Of a stretch of 64,000 nt of DNA, positions 10,057-20,159 are shown piece by piece. Made by a program: the position numbers and the translations under genes. The notes beneath the pieces are model-generated. The model searched no databases, was not told the DNA's origin, and was given only the letters and a program-made list of their open reading frames with translations. Source of the DNA: Profundicola chukchiensis (GTDB lineage Bacteria; Bacteroidota; Bacteroidia; Flavobacteriales; Weeksellaceae); the NCBI RefSeq assembly GCF_029664245.1, contig NZ_JANAIE010000008.1, positions 1 through 64,000 of the forward strand, given 5' to 3'. Within the stretch, counting starts at the first letter, position 1; each line of letters starts with the position of its first letter.

Positions 10057-11159
10057 GGAATAAAGTCATTGCCTTGGTTTCCAATAATATTGCAACCGAT
10101 CAGAGACTGATTAAGGTAGGAAGTACTTTAGTGAACAATGGCTTTGACTTTCATTTGGTTGGGACAAATCATAGAGGTGCTCCCAATTTAGATCATATTC
10201 CATTCAAGACTTCAAGGACAAATATTTTCTTTCAGAAGAATTTTTTGTTTTATGCTGAATTGCAATTAAGGTTGTTGCTAGCTTTAATTAAAATGCCAAA
10301 AAATGAATCTATTTTAGTGGCAAATGATTTAGATACACTGATTCCGGCAAGTATTATTTCTAAACTTTACCGAGTTCCGTTAGTGGTTGATTTTCATGAA
10401 ATTTTCTCTGAAATGCCAACGTTGAAAGAAGGTTCAATTCAAAAAAGAGTCTGGAAATTCATAGAAGCTAAATTAGTTCCAGGATTAAAGCATAGCTATA
10501 CGGTTAGTAACTCTTATGCTAATTGGTTTAACGAAAGTTATGGAATAGAACCTGAAATCATTAAAAATGTTCCCAAGCAGCAAGTAGCTCCAAAACACTC
10601 CGAAACTTCTAATCAAAAAGTCATACTCTATCAAGGTGCGATCAATTTTTCTCGTGGAATTGATAAAATGATTTTGACGATGAAGTTTTTAGACCAAGTT
10701 CAACTTTGGATTATTGGTGATGGGCCTTTAATAGAGGAATATAAAACTTTAGCGAAAGAAAGTGGAGTAGAAGATAAGGTTCGGTTTTTTGGGAAAATAA
10801 CTCCAGCTGAATTGAAAGAAATTACACCTAAAGCAGATTTAGGTTTAAGTTTAGAAGAAGATAATGGTTTGAGTTACCGCTATGCTCTGCCTAACAAGGT
10901 TTTTGATTACATTCAAGCACGAATTCCTATGTTGGGGAGCTGTGATCTACCTGAAATTAAAGACGTAATTCAACACTACCAAATCGGTGATGTAATTGAG
11001 AATCATAATCCAGAACATATAGCGTCAAAGATTAAGTCGACGTTAAAGCATGATAAACAGAACTTTTTAGCCAATCTAGAGTTAGCTTCAAAAGAATTAA
11101 ACTGGGAAAATCAGGAGGAGGAATTAGTCAATATTTTCAAAAAGGCTGCGAATGCGTAA
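10053..11159 (+). CDS. glycosyltransferase, GT-B fold (family 4-like)
   Basis: The 368-residue cytoplasmic or membrane-associated protein has an N-terminal acceptor domain (VALVSNNIATDQRLIKVGST, a pattern common in GT4 proteins) and a C-terminal nucleotide-sugar domain. The latter holds VILYQGAINFSRGIDKMI, LWIIGDGPL, FFGKITPAELKEI and the E-x7-E-like stretch SLEEDNGLSYRYALPNK. It probably transfers a sugar to a surface glycan or lipopolysaccharide, and the exact sugar is unknown. The start is GTG, overlapping the upstream stop by 4 bases. The next glycosyltransferase overlaps its 3' end by 8 bases. Confidence 0.88.
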   Translation: MRNKVIALVSNNIATDQRLIKVGSTLVNNGFDFHLVGTNHRGAPNLDHIPFKTSRTNIFFQKNFLFYAELQLRLLLALIKMPKNESILVANDLDTLIPASIISKLYRVPLVVDFHEIFSEMPTLKEGSIQKRVWKFIEAKLVPGLKHSYTVSNSYANWFNESYGIEPEIIKNVPKQQVAPKHSETSNQKVILYQGAINFSRGIDKMILTMKFLDQVQLWIIGDGPLIEEYKTLAKESGVEDKVRFFGKITPAELKEITPKADLGLSLEEDNGLSYRYALPNKVFDYIQARIPMLGSCDLPEIKDVIQHYQIGDVIENHNPEHIASKIKSTLKHDKQNFLANLELASKELNWENQEEELVNIFKKAANA

Positions 11160-12270
11160 ATCCTTACATATCGTTAGCTTTGATTTTCCACATCCTCCAG
11201 TTTATGGGGGAATTATCGATGTATTTTATAAGATAAAATCTTTGCATCAACTTGGTGTAAAGGTTCACTTGCATTATTTCGCTGAAAAAGAAATGCAGTC
11301 TGAGGAGTTGTCTTCAATTTGTGAAAGCGTTCATTTTTATCCAAAATCATCTCCGGTTTCAACGGAAATATTTTCTAAACTTCCTTTGAGGATGTTATCC
11401 CGCAGGAATAAACAGCTCATTCAGAATTTAGCTCAAAATGATTTTCCTATTTTATATGAAGGCTTGCATACGAGTCATTCAGCTCTAACTTCTGAACTTA
11501 AAGATCATAAAAAATTCCTTCGTTGTCATAATGCTGAAGCAGAATATGCTGCTGAACTAGCTAAAACGGAGAAGAATTTTATCAAGAAAAATATTTTTAA
11601 AGTAGAGGAGAAAAGAACTCAAGAGTTTGAAAGGAATTTAATTCAATTCGATGGATTGTTAGTTTTATCAGAAGAGGATAGAGCCTACTTCCAGCAATCC
11701 AATGATAATATTAAAATTGCTCCTATTTTTCATGCACATGAAAAAGTTGAAGTTTTAGAAGGAATAGGAGATTATGTTTTATTCCATGGAAATCTTTCTG
11801 TAAATGAAAATTTAGCAACTGCCGAATGGATTTCAAATGAGTTGTCTTCTTTATTACCTAAAATTAAGTTTAAAATCGCTGGGAAAAGCTTGGATTCAAG
11901 TTTAGAAAGTAAGTTGAAAAAGGATAATGTTGAATGCGTTTTAAATCCTTCCACTTCAGAAATGAAAGAATTAATACAGGGAGCACAGATAGTTTTATTA
12001 AAAACATCTGTTCCTTCTGGTGTTAAATTAAAACTAATAGATTCTCTTGCCTACGCACGACACATTATTTCTGACAATAATTCTGTCCAGAAATCTCAAC
12101 TGAGTTCATATGTTTCAATAGCTAATACAACCGATGAATATATTCTTAAAATTCAGGAATTAAAACATCAGCCTACTTCAGAGCATGAAGTAGATCAAAG
12201 AAATAAATTATTCAAAGATGCATTAAACAATCAGTTAAATGCAACTAAAATTATTCAGGAAATTTATTAA
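11152..12270 (+). CDS. glycosyltransferase, second gene of the pair
   Basis: The 372-residue protein begins LHIVSFDFPHPPVYGGIIDV, the Gly-rich acceptor-domain start of GT4 enzymes. It contains RCHNAEAEYAAELA, a YVLFHGNLSVNENLATAEW nucleotide-binding start, FKIAGKSL and a SGVKLKLIDSLAYAR stretch corresponding to the donor-site E/D region. It is translationally coupled to the preceding transferase by an 8-base overlap. They likely act one after the other on the same surface polysaccharide. It converges with the ftsE-like gene through a shared TTAA. Confidence 0.85.
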   Translation: MRKSLHIVSFDFPHPPVYGGIIDVFYKIKSLHQLGVKVHLHYFAEKEMQSEELSSICESVHFYPKSSPVSTEIFSKLPLRMLSRRNKQLIQNLAQNDFPILYEGLHTSHSALTSELKDHKKFLRCHNAEAEYAAELAKTEKNFIKKNIFKVEEKRTQEFERNLIQFDGLLVLSEEDRAYFQQSNDNIKIAPIFHAHEKVEVLEGIGDYVLFHGNLSVNENLATAEWISNELSSLLPKIKFKIAGKSLDSSLESKLKKDNVECVLNPSTSEMKELIQGAQIVLLKTSVPSGVKLKLIDSLAYARHIISDNNSVQKSQLSSYVSIANTTDEYILKIQELKHQPTSEHEVDQRNKLFKDALNNQLNATKIIQEIY

Positions 12271-12968
12271 ATATTTGCGAATAGAGATTGAGATTCAGCC
12301 ACTAAAACTTTTCCGTTTTCACATCTAAAAGTCTTCGCTGGGAATCTTCTAATCATGCTATAATCATGGGTTGCCATTAAAACAGCCATGTTATTCTCCT
12401 CAGACAATCTTTTGATAAGATTCATAATCTCGATCGAAGTCTCTGGATCCAAGTTCCCCGTAGGCTCATCCGCAAGAATCAGTTGAGGTTGATTCAATAA
12501 TGCACGCGCAACTGCAATACGTTGTTGCTCTCCACCAGAAAGTTGATGAGGCATTTTGTGTTTTTTGGTAGCCATATTCACATCTTCCAAAACTTGGTCA
12601 ATACGATGTGTTATTTCTGACTTGTTCTTCCATCCAGTAGCACGAAGAACGAACTCTAGGTTCTTTTCAATCGTTCTGTCTGTCAATAATTGGAAATCTT
12701 GGAATACGATTCCTAGTTTTCTTCTTAAATGAGGAATTTTTGAAGTGCTTAAATTCTCCAAATCTATGCCCGCTACTTGACCTGTTCCATTTTGTAATGG
12801 AAGATCACCGTATAAAATTTTAAGCAAACTACTCTTACCACTACCTGTTTTACCAATCAAGTAGGCGAATTCACCAGCTTGCATTTCGAAATCAACATTG
12901 TTTAAGACCAAGAAATTTCTTTGGTAAACATCGGCATCGCGTAAGGATATAATAGGAGTGTTGGGCAT
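12267..12968 (-). CDS. ftsE: FtsE-type ABC transporter ATP-binding protein
   Basis: The 233-residue ATPase has Walker A GKTGSGKS (39-46), the ABC signature LSGGEQQR (143-150) and Walker B LILADEPTGNLD (163-174). The PHLRRKLGIVFQDFQLL sequence is characteristic of FtsE, which with the membrane partner FtsX controls septal cell-wall hydrolases at division. No FtsX gene lies beside it here, so the assignment to FtsE rather than a LolD-like ATPase rests on sequence only. The ATG follows a -7 box (12982-12989) by 13 bases. Confidence 0.85.
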   Translation of the reverse strand: MPNTPIISLRDADVYQRNFLVLNNVDFEMQAGEFAYLIGKTGSGKSSLLKILYGDLPLQNGTGQVAGIDLENLSTSKIPHLRRKLGIVFQDFQLLTDRTIEKNLEFVLRATGWKNKSEITHRIDQVLEDVNMATKKHKMPHQLSGGEQQRIAVARALLNQPQLILADEPTGNLDPETSIEIMNLIKRLSEENNMAVLMATHDYSMIRRFPAKTFRCENGKVLVAESQSLFANI

Positions 12969-12981
12969 ATCAAAGTTTTTT

Positions 12982-12989
12982 CAAAAGTA
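12982..12989 (-). promoter_or_regulatory. -7 box of ftsE-type gene
   Basis: The minus strand reads TACTTTTG, 13 bases before the ATG. It lies immediately past the rpmH terminator. Confidence 0.45.
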
Positions 12990-12992
12990 AAT

Positions 12993-13022
12993 AAAAAAAG
13001 CTCGAAAGTAAACTTTCAAGCT
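12993..13022 (-). terminator. terminator of rpmH
   Basis: On the minus strand an 11-bp stem with one G-U pair (13012-13022 with 12999-13009) is followed by seven T residues. It lies 27 bases after the rpmH stop. Confidence 0.8.
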
Positions 13023-13048
13023 AAATTTATGTGTGTTTTAAGGAGAAA

Positions 13049-13204
13049 TTAACGCTTTGCGCGTACAGAACTTACAGAAAGGCTTTTTCTTCCTTTTCTT
13101 CTTCTTGCTTTCAACACTCTACGACCATTCTTAGTCGCCATTCTCTCGCGGAATCCGTGTTTGTTTCTCTTCTTTCTATTACTTGGTTGGAATGTTCTTT
13201 TCAT
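13049..13204 (-). CDS. rpmH: 50S ribosomal protein L34
   Basis: The 51-residue product begins [20 protein letters not shown] and continues with the [19 protein letters not shown] core of L34, a small basic protein of the large ribosomal subunit. The match to the family is unambiguous. A -7 box (TATATTTG) lies about 43 bases upstream and a terminator follows. The usual neighbours rnpA and dnaA are absent. Confidence 0.97.
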   Translation of the reverse strand: MKRTFQPSNRKKRNKHGFRERMATKNGRRVLKARRRKGRKSLSVSSVRAKR

Positions 13205-13247
13205 CGCTAATCACTTTATAATCAAATCTTTCTTCCGATTCGGGGTG

Positions 13248-13255
13248 CAAATATA
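13248..13255 (-). promoter_or_regulatory. -7 box of rpmH
   Basis: The minus strand reads TATATTTG, 43 bases before the rpmH ATG. Confidence 0.45.
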
Positions 13256-13619
13256 AAACTTCTTTTTAATCTAAAAAATTAAACACCAAAATTTTTTACT
13301 TATTTCCTAGCTTTTATGGTCTAAAACCTAGGTTATAATACTTTGGTGATTTTAGAACGGCAAATGTAATTAAAATCTTTCTGATAGGAAAGTTTAAAGC
13401 ACTTAAAAGTTGTAAAAATAAATAAAAACTATGCTTTAAGATTTCTAAATCAGTGAATTTAAGCCTAAAACCAAATTTTAATTTTTGAATTAGTGTACTA
13501 AAAACAATAATGTCTAGAATTATCAACAAAATTCTCTCTTTTGTTGAAAACTACCTATATATGTATAGCCTAAAAGATGCTCAAAAGTTGTATTTTAGCA
13601 CATTAGTAAAAAAAGATAT
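13256..13619. other. gene-free stretch between rpmH and gyrA
   Basis: No convincing coding frame is seen. The only structure is a weak nested dyad at 13284-13348 (CACCAAA with TTTGGTG, and CCTAG with CTAGG inside). No exact TAnnTTTG box precedes gyrA. Confidence 0.5.
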
Positions 13620-16148
13620 ATGACAGAAGGAGAAAAGTTAATTCCTATCAATATTGAGGATGAAATGAAGTCCGCTTATATCGACTATTCCATGTCGGTA
13701 ATTGTTTCAAGAGCACTTCCAGATGTTAGAGATGGTTTGAAGCCAGTTCACCGTCGAGTTTTATATGGAATGGACGATCTTGGGGTCTATTCTAATAAAG
13801 CGCACAAGAAGTCTGCACGTATTGTGGGAGAGGTTTTAGGTAAATATCACCCACATGGTGATTCTTCCGTTTATGATACCATGGTTCGTATGGCTCAGCA
13901 CTGGTCTATGCGCTACATGATGGTAGATGGACAGGGTAACTTTGGTTCCGTTGATGGTGACTCGCCAGCAGCGATGCGTTATACAGAGGCTCGTATGCAG
14001 AAGATATCTGAGGATATGTTGAAGGATATTGACAAGGATACAGTTGATTTTAGACTTAACTTTGATGATACCTTAGAAGAGCCAACCGTTCTTCCTACAC
14101 GTGTTCCTAACCTATTGGTAAATGGAGCTTCGGGTATTGCGGTAGGTATGGCAACCAACATGGCGCCACACAACCTTTCTGAAGTTATCGACGGAATTCA
14201 TGCCTATATTGATGATCATGATATTAGCATAGAAGGTTTAATGGAGCATATTAAAGCTCCGGATTTCCCAACTGGTGGAGTTATCTACGGATATTCTGGA
14301 GTGAAAGAAGCCTTCGAAACCGGTAGAGGTCGTGTGATGATGCGTGCCAAAACTGTCATGGAGGAAGTGCAGGGTAGAGAATGTATCGTGGTTACTGAGA
14401 TCCCATATTTAGTAAACAAGGCCAATATGATTGCGGCTACTGCTGAATTGGTGAAGGATGGTAAAATCGAAGGAATTTCTGAAATTAGAGACGAATCGGA
14501 TAGAAACGGTATGCGAATCGTTTATGTTCTTAAAAACGATGCAATCCCGAATATTGTGCTTAATTTATTGTTTAAGTATACTCAATTACAAACATCTTTC
14601 AGTATAAATAACATTGCCTTGGTGAATGGTAGACCAGAGCAGTTAAACTTAAAAGATTTAATCAAGCACTTCGTTGATCACAGACACGAAGTTGTATTAA
14701 GAAGAACTGAATTCGAACTTAAGAAAGCAAAAGACAAAGCGCATATCTTAGAGGGTTACATGAAAGTAATCGCTACTGAAGATTCTTTGGATAGAGCTAT
14801 TCATATCATTCGTAATTCATCTAACCCTGCCGAAGCTAAGCAAGGCTTAATGGATGAATTCGAGCTTACAGAGGTTCAGTCTCAAGCTATTCTAGACATG
14901 AGATTAGCAAAGCTTACAGGAATGGAGCTTGACAAAATCCGCGAAGAGTATGAGGAGATCATGAAAGAAATCCAATACTTAGAAAGCGTTTTAGCTGATG
15001 TGACTTTAAGATTTGAAATTATTAAAGAAGAATTAGCTGAGATTAAAGAGAAATACGGCGACGAAAGACGTTCTGAAATTAACTACGCAGGTGGTGAAAT
15101 GAGCATCGAAGATATCATTCCTGATGATAAAATGGTGGTTACAATTTCTCACTTAGGATATATTAAACGAACTTCTTTATCAGAGTATAGAGCTCAAACA
15201 AGAGGTGGAGTAGGAAATAGAGGTGCAACTTCTAGAGATGGCGACTTTATGGAATATATGGTAGCTGCTTCTAATCACCAGTATATGTTGTTCTTTACCG
15301 AAAGAGGCCAGTGTTATTGGTTGAGAGTATTTGAGATTCCAGAAGGATCTAAAACTTCAAAAGGCCGTGCAATTCAGAACTTGATTAGTTTAGAGCCAGG
15401 CGATAAGATTAGAGCTTACATTAGAACTCATGACTTAATGGATGAGGAATATGTTAAGGATAATTACATCGTAATGGTGACTAAAAACGGTCAAATTAAG
15501 AAGACTCTTTTAGAAGCTTATTCTCGTCCACGTGTGAATGGAATTAGAGCTATTTCTATTAGAGAGGGAGATGAATTGCTAGAAGCAAAACTAACCAACG
15601 GAGATAGTCAAATCATGATTGCATCTAAACATGGTAAAGCAATTCGATTTGATGAAGAGCTTGTGAGACCAATGGGTAGAACGGCTGCTGGGGTTAGAGG
15701 AATCAATATTTCAGAAGATGATGAAGTTATTGGAATGGTTGTTGTTTCTGATATCGAAAATGATACCATTTTAGTAGTTTCTGAGAAGGGTTATGGTAAG
15801 CGTACCGATGTAGAAGAGTATCGTCAAACCAATCGTGGAGGTAAAGGTGTTAAGACCTTAAACATTACAGAAAAAACCGGTTATGTAATAGCCATTAAGA
15901 ATGTAGTGGACGAAAACGATTTGATGATTATTAACAAATCTGGTGTTGCTATTAGAACTTCTGTTTCAGAATTACGCGTAATGGGTCGTGCAACCCAAGG
16001 TGTGAGATTAATTAACCTTAAGAAAGGTGATGAAATCGCAGCAGTTGCAAAAGTTGAAATCGATGAGGACGAAGATTTAAAAGACGAAATCATGGAGGAC
16101 AACGAAGAGTTAAACAACGATCAAATTATCAATAACGAAGAAGAATAA
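13620..16148 (+). CDS. gyrA: DNA gyrase subunit A
   Basis: GyrA cuts and rejoins DNA in type II topoisomerase and, with GyrB, introduces negative supercoils. At 842 residues it has the usual layout: an N-terminal winged-helix/tower breakage domain with RYTEARM (catalytic Tyr121), a coiled coil near 370-500, and a C-terminal six-bladed wrapping domain with the GyrA box QTNRGGKG. The quinolone-determining stretch is [10 protein letters not shown] (77-86), with Ser82 and Asp86 as in sensitive enzymes. The last 30 residues are very acidic. A TPR protein gene starts 1 base after its stop. Confidence 0.97.
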   Translation: MTEGEKLIPINIEDEMKSAYIDYSMSVIVSRALPDVRDGLKPVHRRVLYGMDDLGVYSNKAHKKSARIVGEVLGKYHPHGDSSVYDTMVRMAQHWSMRYMMVDGQGNFGSVDGDSPAAMRYTEARMQKISEDMLKDIDKDTVDFRLNFDDTLEEPTVLPTRVPNLLVNGASGIAVGMATNMAPHNLSEVIDGIHAYIDDHDISIEGLMEHIKAPDFPTGGVIYGYSGVKEAFETGRGRVMMRAKTVMEEVQGRECIVVTEIPYLVNKANMIAATAELVKDGKIEGISEIRDESDRNGMRIVYVLKNDAIPNIVLNLLFKYTQLQTSFSINNIALVNGRPEQLNLKDLIKHFVDHRHEVVLRRTEFELKKAKDKAHILEGYMKVIATEDSLDRAIHIIRNSSNPAEAKQGLMDEFELTEVQSQAILDMRLAKLTGMELDKIREEYEEIMKEIQYLESVLADVTLRFEIIKEELAEIKEKYGDERRSEINYAGGEMSIEDIIPDDKMVVTISHLGYIKRTSLSEYRAQTRGGVGNRGATSRDGDFMEYMVAASNHQYMLFFTERGQCYWLRVFEIPEGSKTSKGRAIQNLISLEPGDKIRAYIRTHDLMDEEYVKDNYIVMVTKNGQIKKTLLEAYSRPRVNGIRAISIREGDELLEAKLTNGDSQIMIASKHGKAIRFDEELVRPMGRTAAGVRGINISEDDEVIGMVVVSDIENDTILVVSEKGYGKRTDVEEYRQTNRGGKGVKTLNITEKTGYVIAIKNVVDENDLMIINKSGVAIRTSVSELRVMGRATQGVRLINLKKGDEIAAVAKVEIDEDEDLKDEIMEDNEELNNDQIINNEEE

Positions 16149-16149
16149 T

Positions 16150-17541
16150 ATGAAGAAAATAATTTTAAGTTTATCGACTGCAGTATTAGCGATAAGTTTA
16201 CAAGCACAACAAGTGGAGATGGAAGCAACCAAATCTGCTTATAAGGCTAAAAATTATTCAGAAGCAGTTCAACAAGCTCACAAAGCTGAAGAATTACTTA
16301 AGTCAAATTACACTATTGAGCCTAAAGATTTAGCTGAGTTTTATTTAAACGCAGCAAATTCTGCTAAGGCATCTGGAGATATGATTGCGGCGGCTGAGTT
16401 TTACGCAAAACTTGGTAAGCTAGAGTCTATGCCTATCTTTAGAGCTAAAAATAAGGAAACCAAAAATTGGGAATATTTCTTAAACCAAAAAGAGGCAGAG
16501 TCTGTAACTTCTGCTGGAAATTATGGTGGAGTGAGAGAGTTTCCTTTTAATGGGAATTACATGAATGAGATTAGAGTTGAATTAGCAGATGAAGCTAATA
16601 AATCTGCAGATGCTGCTAATAAAGCTTTCTCAGCTCAGGATTATGAAATAGCTGGTAAGGAATTTTTGAAAGCTTACTATCTTTCTAATGCTGTAGGAAG
16701 CAAGAATGAATTGTTTAAATACTATGCCGGAATTGCAGTATTGCAAACTGATCAAAAGAAAAACGCAGCAATAATCTTGCAAGAATTAATAGATAGTGGA
16801 TTTACAGGTGTTCAGCAGAATTTCTATGCTAAAGATAAGGATACGGGTAGAAAAGTCGAATTTTCTTCTAAGCAAGAAATGGATGCCCAAGTTAAATTAG
16901 GTTTATTTACTGATCCGGAGGTAGAGACAATTGATGTAGAGGAAGATCTTTTTAGTTATACTACGTATGCTTGGTATTCTTCAGAAAATTGGGATAAGGC
17001 TTACGCAGTCCTTAAAAAAGGGTTGGAAAAATACCCGGATAATAAATCTATGAGTGATTTAATGTCAGTTGTTTATACCAATTCAGGTAAGAAAAGTGAA
17101 CTTGTATCTAATCTTCAAAAAAAGGTAAATAATGGCACTGCGACATCGAATGATTACTATAATTTAGCGGTTATATTGGATAATGATACGCACTTGGAAG
17201 AGGTTGTTAAAAATTATAAGAAAGCAATTGAATTGAATCCAGAGTTTGGTGATGCTTATATGAATTTATCTTATGCCATTATGACTCCTGCTAAGAATTA
17301 TGTAGAAGTGATGAATAATAATCAAGGTAGCTCATCAGCGGAGAAAAAGCTTTATTTTGAAAATGAATCAAAATTAAAAGATTTATATCTTGAAGCTTTA
17401 CCTTATTTAGAAAAAGCATATGAGTTGAAATCTAAAGATATTCGAATTGCAAGAGAGCTTTACGAAATGTATAAAGGTCTGAATATGGATGATAAATTTT
17501 TTGAGTTTAAGAAGATTTTAGAAAATAATTCTAGAAAATAA
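16150..17541 (+). CDS. secreted tetratricopeptide-repeat protein
   Basis: The 463-residue protein has a signal peptide (MKKIILSLSTAVLAISLQAQ) and helical repeats. The clearest TPR unit is near residues 345-375 (YYNLAVILDN..LEEVVKNYKKAIELNPEFGDAYMNLSYA). It is probably periplasmic or outer-membrane associated and may act as a scaffold. It follows gyrA almost without a gap, so it is likely cotranscribed. A pairing of gyrA with a TPR gene is, to my knowledge, common in flavobacteria, but no functional link is known to me. A terminator follows. Confidence 0.88.
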   Translation: MKKIILSLSTAVLAISLQAQQVEMEATKSAYKAKNYSEAVQQAHKAEELLKSNYTIEPKDLAEFYLNAANSAKASGDMIAAAEFYAKLGKLESMPIFRAKNKETKNWEYFLNQKEAESVTSAGNYGGVREFPFNGNYMNEIRVELADEANKSADAANKAFSAQDYEIAGKEFLKAYYLSNAVGSKNELFKYYAGIAVLQTDQKKNAAIILQELIDSGFTGVQQNFYAKDKDTGRKVEFSSKQEMDAQVKLGLFTDPEVETIDVEEDLFSYTTYAWYSSENWDKAYAVLKKGLEKYPDNKSMSDLMSVVYTNSGKKSELVSNLQKKVNNGTATSNDYYNLAVILDNDTHLEEVVKNYKKAIELNPEFGDAYMNLSYAIMTPAKNYVEVMNNNQGSSSAEKKLYFENESKLKDLYLEALPYLEKAYELKSKDIRIARELYEMYKGLNMDDKFFEFKKILENNSRK

Positions 17542-17567
17542 AACTTAGATTCAATTGATAATAATGA

Positions 17568-17603
17568 AACCTCATAAAATTTAATTTTTATGAGGTTTTC
17601 TTT
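17568..17603 (+). terminator. terminator of the gyrA-TPR operon
   Basis: A perfect 12-bp stem (17568-17579 with 17586-17597) and a TTTAAT loop are followed by a T-rich tail. Confidence 0.85.
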
Positions 17604-17614
17604 TAGAAAATTAT

Positions 17615-18259
17615 TTATTTGGAATCTGCTGCAGTAATATGTTCTCTGAAAAACTGTTCGGGTTTTTCTAAGTTTCTTCTTTTGTTTGGAATAATATCTG
17701 TATAGAATTCAGAGCCTGTTAATCTTATCGTTTCCCAATTATGCTGTTTTAGTAGTTTAAGGTTTTCATCATGTATGTATTGAAAATTTTTATCATTTTG
17801 CTGTTCTTTAGAAATGGGTAAAAATGAAACTCGAGAATTTTTACCACATTCGGTATTTCCAACTTGGGAAAAAGCTATGACTTCTCCATTAGATAATAGT
17901 ACCTCCAATTTAGAGGAAAATTCTGAAAAGCATCCGATGTCTCCGGTATAGGAAAAATTGAAAAATGTTAAATTATCAATGCGGTATAAATTACCACTTA
18001 ACCTATAATTTGAATTATCCTTTCCGAAATATATCCACTGTTCTGTTATTATTTTTTTTGATTTAGTGAATTTATCGATTTCAGCTTTTGCCTCAACAGT
18101 GGTATTTATTGTCTTAATCGACTTAGTAGTATTAGTTTTTTCCCAAGTGCCGTTCTCGAATAGGATAACTTCATCACCATTTTCACTAATAGCTTTAATT
18201 TGTGAATATGCATTGCTTGAGAATATAATAAGTAAAATGATTAAAGTATAATTTTTCAT
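17615..18259 (-). CDS. secreted DUF3157-like protein
   Basis: The 214-residue protein has a signal peptide (MKNYTLIILLIIFSSNAYSQ) followed by a short motif, ENGDEVILFENGTWEKTN, that resembles the start of DUF3157-type proteins. The rest (about 60-214) is a polar beta-rich domain with a Cys pair (GCF..., TECGKN). It is probably periplasmic, and its function is unknown. It is convergent with the gyrA-TPR operon. Confidence 0.75.
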   Translation of the reverse strand: MKNYTLIILLIIFSSNAYSQIKAISENGDEVILFENGTWEKTNTTKSIKTINTTVEAKAEIDKFTKSKKIITEQWIYFGKDNSNYRLSGNLYRIDNLTFFNFSYTGDIGCFSEFSSKLEVLLSNGEVIAFSQVGNTECGKNSRVSFLPISKEQQNDKNFQYIHDENLKLLKQHNWETIRLTGSEFYTDIIPNKRRNLEKPEQFFREHITAADSK

Positions 18260-18275
18260 AAAAGAAATTTAATGG

Positions 18276-18304
18276 AAAAAGCGACTGAATTTTCAGTCGC
18301 TTTG
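18276..18304 (-). terminator. terminator of the frameshifted T9SS gene
   Basis: A 12-bp perfect inverted repeat (AAAGCGACTGAA with its complement, 18278-18303) is followed on the minus strand by a T run. It lies about 23 bases past the stop at 18327. Confidence 0.8.
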
Positions 18305-18326
18305 TATAAATTATGAGTTTAATTAA

Positions 18327-19407
18327 TTATCTAATTAGGATAAACTTCTCATTAATCAATTCTTTTCCATTGTCATCTACTACTTTGATGTAGTAATTTC
18401 CTGGACTTAGATTGTTTAAGTTTAAAGACTTGATGTTTTGAGCATCTCCTAAATTCATTTTAGACTGAATTAAATTGTTTCCAGCTATATCATAAACCGA
18501 TACTTGTCCCATTCCGCTCAACTTAGAATTAAGTGCAATGCTAATTTGTCTATCGGTTACTTTAGTAGGATATATACTAAAGAATGCATTCGAAGCTACA
18601 GAAGTGGAAGCATCTTGTAAGAAATAAGGACTCGCCATATCATATAATGGTGTACTAGATTTAGTATCTACTCTTTTTGCTTTTAGGCTATTGAAATCTA
18701 AAGTATAGAAACCTTTTCCTTGAGCATTAGATAATAAAACTTCTCCATTCGACATTACTGCAGAACCATTAGTAGTAAATCCTTTTTCAAGACCTTCAAT
18801 GCTACCGATTAATTCAGCTTTCATATCCTTTGGATTAATCTTAACCACTTGAGAGTAAGCAGAAATTAAATAAAGATTTCCTGCATTATCAGCAATTAAA
18901 TCACCTCCATAGAATTTATATTGATCTAGTTTTAAATCAGAATTTAATGCACCCAAATCTTTCACAGAATAACCGCTAGAGATAGGTGTAATTTCTAAAA
19001 GTTGTGTTGAACCATTATTCAAAGCATATGACTTACCATTAGGAAGCGTAGCCATTCTAGAAAATTGTTCTGCTATTTGGCATTTAGAATTTGCTTTTCC
19101 TGTCGCATAAACTCTTTTGCTTTCTCCTGTTTGTAAATTATAGGTATAAATATCTGGTGAAAACATACCAATCATAATCAAATTTTGATTCTTGGTATCA
19201 TAAGACATTCCGACAACTTGATCTGGCATTTCAGAATTTTTATTGACAATCAATCACCTTGTCATTTTCTCCTTTTAAATCAATAAATCTAAAATCCTTG
19301 AATGCTATTGCTTTTACGTTTTCTCCACTGACAGCAATAATGTCACTTTGTGCAAGTCCAGAACCTAATCCGAAAACCACAAGGGCAGTTAGTAAAGTTT
19401 TTTTCAT
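18327..19407 (-). pseudogene. T9SS-sorted secreted protein split by a frameshift
   Basis: The 5' part (from the ATG at 19407) encodes a signal peptide (MKKTLLTALVVFGLGSGLAQ) and about 32 further residues ending ...ENDKVIDCQ and a stop. The rest of the protein, about 300 residues, continues in the next frame: IVNKNSEMPDQVVGMSYDT, a beta-propeller-like stretch, then a T9SS sorting domain ending ELINEKFILIR. The break falls at a tandem ATTGATTG (plus-strand 19247-19254). Removing one copy restores a single frame of about 357 residues. As it stands, the main part lacks its export signal. It is either a recent inactivation, a phase-variation state or a sequencing error. Confidence 0.8.
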
Positions 19408-19500
19408 AATAGTTTATTTTAAGTGTTTAAAACAAATATAATGAATAATTAAACCATTACCTAAAATTTTAATTTACTTGATAAATTTGAAGTATCTAGA

Positions 19501-20085
19501 TTAAATATATGGCTCTAAAAGAGATAAAATATTAGCATATGTATTTTTGAGTGGTTTCTCCCAATCTTTTTCTGGAATCCATTTGATGTCAGAAATGCCT
19601 TCTTCTGTTTGCGGTTTTAAAGTTTCATTGCCATCATACTCCATTTCAAACCAGTAAGTTACTTTTAGAATGTATTCTTTGTGAAAATACATATGATAGG
19701 TGTCTGATAATCTTTTGGTAATCTTTAAGTTAGAGATTCCGCATTCCTCCTCAACTTCGCGCTTGGCTGTTTCTTCTATAGACTCGCCCGCTTCCATTTT
19801 ACCTTTGGGTAAATCCCAATTACCTAATCTATAAATCCACAGGAGATCTTTGTCTTGGTTAAAAACGACACCTCCTGCAGCTTGAATCTGTGTAAATTCA
19901 TTTTTAAATTTTTCCCACGTACTTTCGATATCGAGAGAATAAATGTTTACGCTATCACAATTGTGGTTAAGTAAGTCGATAGCTTGATGAAAGACACTTG
20001 AATTTATAAAAGGTAGATTCCGCTCAGCATCAGTCGTTTTCGCGCCTATGGTTAAAGGTTTATTATTCACAAAAACTTTGTACAT
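19501..20085 (-). CDS. NUDIX hydrolase
   Basis: NUDIX enzymes cleave nucleoside diphosphates linked to another moiety. The Nudix box is complete, beginning GKMEAGESIEETAKREVEEE and running into CGI (about residues 115-137), preceded by the usual AGGVVFNQ strand. The N-terminal 80 residues form an extra domain (YKVFVNNKPLTIG) seen in Bacteroidota versions. I place the start at the ATG 20085, because the in-frame TTG at 20103 lies inside a -7 box. The substrate is unknown. It is divergent from the SRPBCC gene. Confidence 0.9.
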   Translation of the reverse strand: MYKVFVNNKPLTIGAKTTDAERNLPFINSSVFHQAIDLLNHNCDSVNIYSLDIESTWEKFKNEFTQIQAAGGVVFNQDKDLLWIYRLGNWDLPKGKMEAGESIEETAKREVEEECGISNLKITKRLSDTYHMYFHKEYILKVTYWFEMEYDGNETLKPQTEEGISDIKWIPEKDWEKPLKNTYANILSLLEPYI

Positions 20086-20100
20086 TTGGAATTGTTTATT

Positions 20101-20108
20101 CAAACTTA
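20101..20108 (-). promoter_or_regulatory. -7 box of the NUDIX gene; decides its start
   Basis: The minus strand reads TAAGTTTG and contains the upstream TTG codon, so translation should begin at the ATG 20085. Confidence 0.5.
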
Positions 20109-20159
20109 CAGTATTTTTAAGTTTTTAACATAATCGAATCCAAATTATTAAATTAGCAT

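Noticed and set aside
13284-13348. Nested dyad upstream of gyrA (CACCAAA/TTTGGTG and CCTAG/CTAGG)
   Set aside because: Arms are short and loops large for an AT-rich region; chance is a sufficient explanation without conservation data.
13314-13529. A 71-codon minus-strand frame upstream of gyrA
   Set aside because: Composition follows the AT-rich background, with no promoter box, motif or neighbour support.
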